A stretch of 64,000 nt of DNA, from assembly GCA_018105865.1 (NCBI GenBank), contig CM030867.1:5318369-5382368 (forward strand). Direction: 5' to 3'. Below, one piece after another: positions 62,520-64,000 of the stretch. Each line of letters begins with the position of its first letter. Position 1 is the stretch's first letter. The notes under the pieces are model-generated. The model worked only from the letters and a program-made list of their open reading frames with translations. It had not been told where the DNA came from and did not search any database. Made by a program: the position numbers and the translations under genes. Source of the DNA: Metaphire vulgaris. Lineage: Eukaryota > Annelida > Clitellata > Crassiclitellata > Megascolecidae.

Positions 62520-62840
62520 ATGAAATGATCAGAGAAAAGACAGAGCAAAAAGAAGCGATAATTGAATCAATACAGAAACGAAGACTGAAATGGATTGGTC
62601 ATGTTGAAAGAATGAAGGAAGAAAAAATACCAAAGAAAGCACTATACAACTATGTTGAAGGGAAAAGGAGAAAAGGAAGACCAAGAAAAACATGGATAGA
62701 AAACTTAAAAGAGGATGCAGAAGAAATGGAAATGAACTTAATCCAATTGACCAGAGCAGCAAGAGACAGACAGAAGTGGAAGGAACTCATTCAGACCCAT
62801 CGTGCAACCCAATAGGGAAAGACGGAAGGAAAGAAAGAAG
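62520..62840 (+). mobile_element. RTE-like LINE C-terminus, intact frame
   Basis: A 96-codon ORF to a natural stop: IIESIQKRRLKWIGHVERMK, EEKIPKKALYNYVEGKRRKG, RPRKTWIENLKEDAEEMEMN, LTRAARDRQKWKELIQTH. This is the conserved end of the RTE-like ORF2, followed by a purine-rich short tail. A strongly 5'-truncated, fairly young insertion. Confidence 0.85.
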
Positions 62841-63120
62841 AAGAAAGAATAATAATTACAAATAAAATTTATGTGGTGTCTATCAATTACAAATCTTAAA
62901 ATCGCTGATGCCAACTTTTATTTAGATGCTGTAGCGTATGTTGAAAGTAATTACGGTAGTTACACAAAGTTTTAGCTACCGGGTAAATTATTTATTTTTG
63001 ACATCCTATGTATGGAAACTTTATCCAACAGTTAGTGCCTCGCATATAAGTCGAGGCAGGATATAAAGCCTGTGAATTGGCCTTAAATTATTCAACTTTA
63101 ATGCGAGTATATACGTTAAA

Positions 63121-64000
63121 TAAAAAGGGTTAAATTGTCTTTAACAGAATAATAATAAGGTATGAATTGGTCAAATTTTATAATGCTCTTGTGAAGAATG
63201 AGATGACATTGTTATTATCAGCTTTGTTTGTGAATAGAAAATTTGCAAATAAAGGTTGCAAAAGGCTTGGCTTAGTGTTCTACTGTTAGAAATTGTTGGC
63301 TTTGCAATGTAGTCACATTAAATGAGCACAAAATGATGACAATTAAGTTTGACCTAATAATGATAGTTAGGGCTGTAAATGTTTCGCAACAGTTGTGAAT
63401 GTAATGGATTTGAGCTCCATCATGAGTGTTTTAATCTTGCCATGAATCTCTCTGATTTTTGCAGATTTTAATTTTTACACTAGTCTTGTCTTTTAGATGG
63501 ACCTCTTCAAGTTGAGTTCCATGCATTTATATGTTTGTATGTATGTTTTGATATCATCACTGCATCACTGATTCACTGTCCTCATTGATTATCATTTGTT
63601 GTTTGATTTGACTGTGACATAGCTTGCTTCCGTCAACCTGCTGCGAATTTTTTCTGTGCATGTCCTTTTCTTCAAATGCATGCATTTGACTTGGCAAAGT
63701 TGAACATACTGAACATAAGTCATGAGGTTTTTTTGAGGATTCTGTGGTTTAAGGAGACATGCAAGCAAACACAACTACATACATACCTGTCAAAGTTGCT
63801 AAGCTGTTGCTAAGCTGAGAGCTACTCTTCGTCCTGTAGACTTTTGGCTTGCAGCAGCACAGCAGTTTCCAAAGCTGTCAGACATTGCACTGAATTGTTT
63901 GAATGTGTCATGTAATTGCATTGCTGTTGAGCAATCTTTCATTCTGTACTCTGACTTGTTGAGAGACGATGGCAGGCATTTCCCCAGGAATTTGCGTTCG
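63121..64000. other. unassigned right edge of the window
   Basis: No TIR, LINE motif or convincing exon recognised. If the DYRK1 tail exons lie here they are too diverged to see. Confidence 0.35.

Larger units (their letters stand above)
60590..63118 (-). mobile_element. TACCGTATATA-type TIR element, inverted and repeatedly interrupted
   Basis: TACCGTGTATACTCGCGATA at the left and GCGAGTATATACGTTA at the right. Blocks at 60590-60760, 62305-62510 and 62870-63118 match the 46465-47084 copy in inverse order (for example, CCAATTCACAGGC...ATATCCTGCCTCGACTTAT on the - strand). Insertions are a GTCCTTAAA-word element that itself holds the TTAA element 60902-61882, and an RTE-like LINE end at 62520-62840. 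Confidence 0.72.

Overview
This is a 64 kb piece of an animal nuclear genome. It is AT-rich, intron-rich and extremely transposon-rich. There are no operons, tRNA or rRNA genes, CRISPR arrays or prokaryotic signals. The LINE, hAT, piggyBac, pogo and Helitron content, with a DYRK1-type kinase, fits an invertebrate or basal-chordate metazoan. I cannot place the species.

The only host gene I can identify with confidence lies on the + strand: a DYRK1 (minibrain/DYRK1A-type) protein kinase. Three coding exons are visible, at 12317-12463, 31452-31592 and 54094-54391. They encode consecutive parts of the kinase C-lobe and the start of the tail. They are in register and separated by introns of about 19.0 and 22.5 kb. 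Earlier exons (N-terminus, N-lobe, catalytic loop) must lie left of the window, and the rest of the C-terminal tail probably lies to the right. Almost everything else is intronic or flanking transposon sequence. One further short exon-like ORF on the - strand (2908-2984) is unassigned.

Layout: 0.86-4.74 kb is an inverted (fold-back) piggyBac-type composite. 4.9-12.0 kb holds a TIR element with GA/CT arms, L2/CR1-like and RTE-like LINEs, and two hAT elements with clean 8-bp duplications. 13.1-15.7 kb is an L2-like LINE split by a Harbinger-like element and by a hAT-like element built of GGACAAGGAC-type repeats. 16.4-17.7 kb has a decayed THAP-domain ORF and a hAT transposase C-terminus. 18.8-29 kb holds LINE remnants, two TTAA-flanked elements, a pogo-like TIR element and an RTE-like LINE with an intact endonuclease. 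29.8-31.2 kb is a hAT element split by a TTAA element. 31.8-35 kb holds L2-like LINEs and a non-autonomous Helitron. 35-41.5 kb is RTE-like LINE sequence, including one copy with a complete twin-priming signature. 41.5-47.1 kb has small TIR elements and LINE ends. 47.2-51.4 kb is an RTE-like LINE carrying two different TTAA insertions. 51.4-54 kb is LINE fragments. 55.2-59.5 kb is a near-complete but broken piggyBac transposon, itself carrying a LINE. 59.9-63.1 kb is a nested pile of non-autonomous elements.

The main story is one repeat system: an autonomous-type piggyBac element (55184-59512) and a family of about 1 kb TTAA-flanked elements. The small elements share its roughly 350-360 bp tandem 3' units and have spread through this locus. 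Insertion sites, duplications and nesting can often be read to the base, so much of the locus history can be reconstructed.
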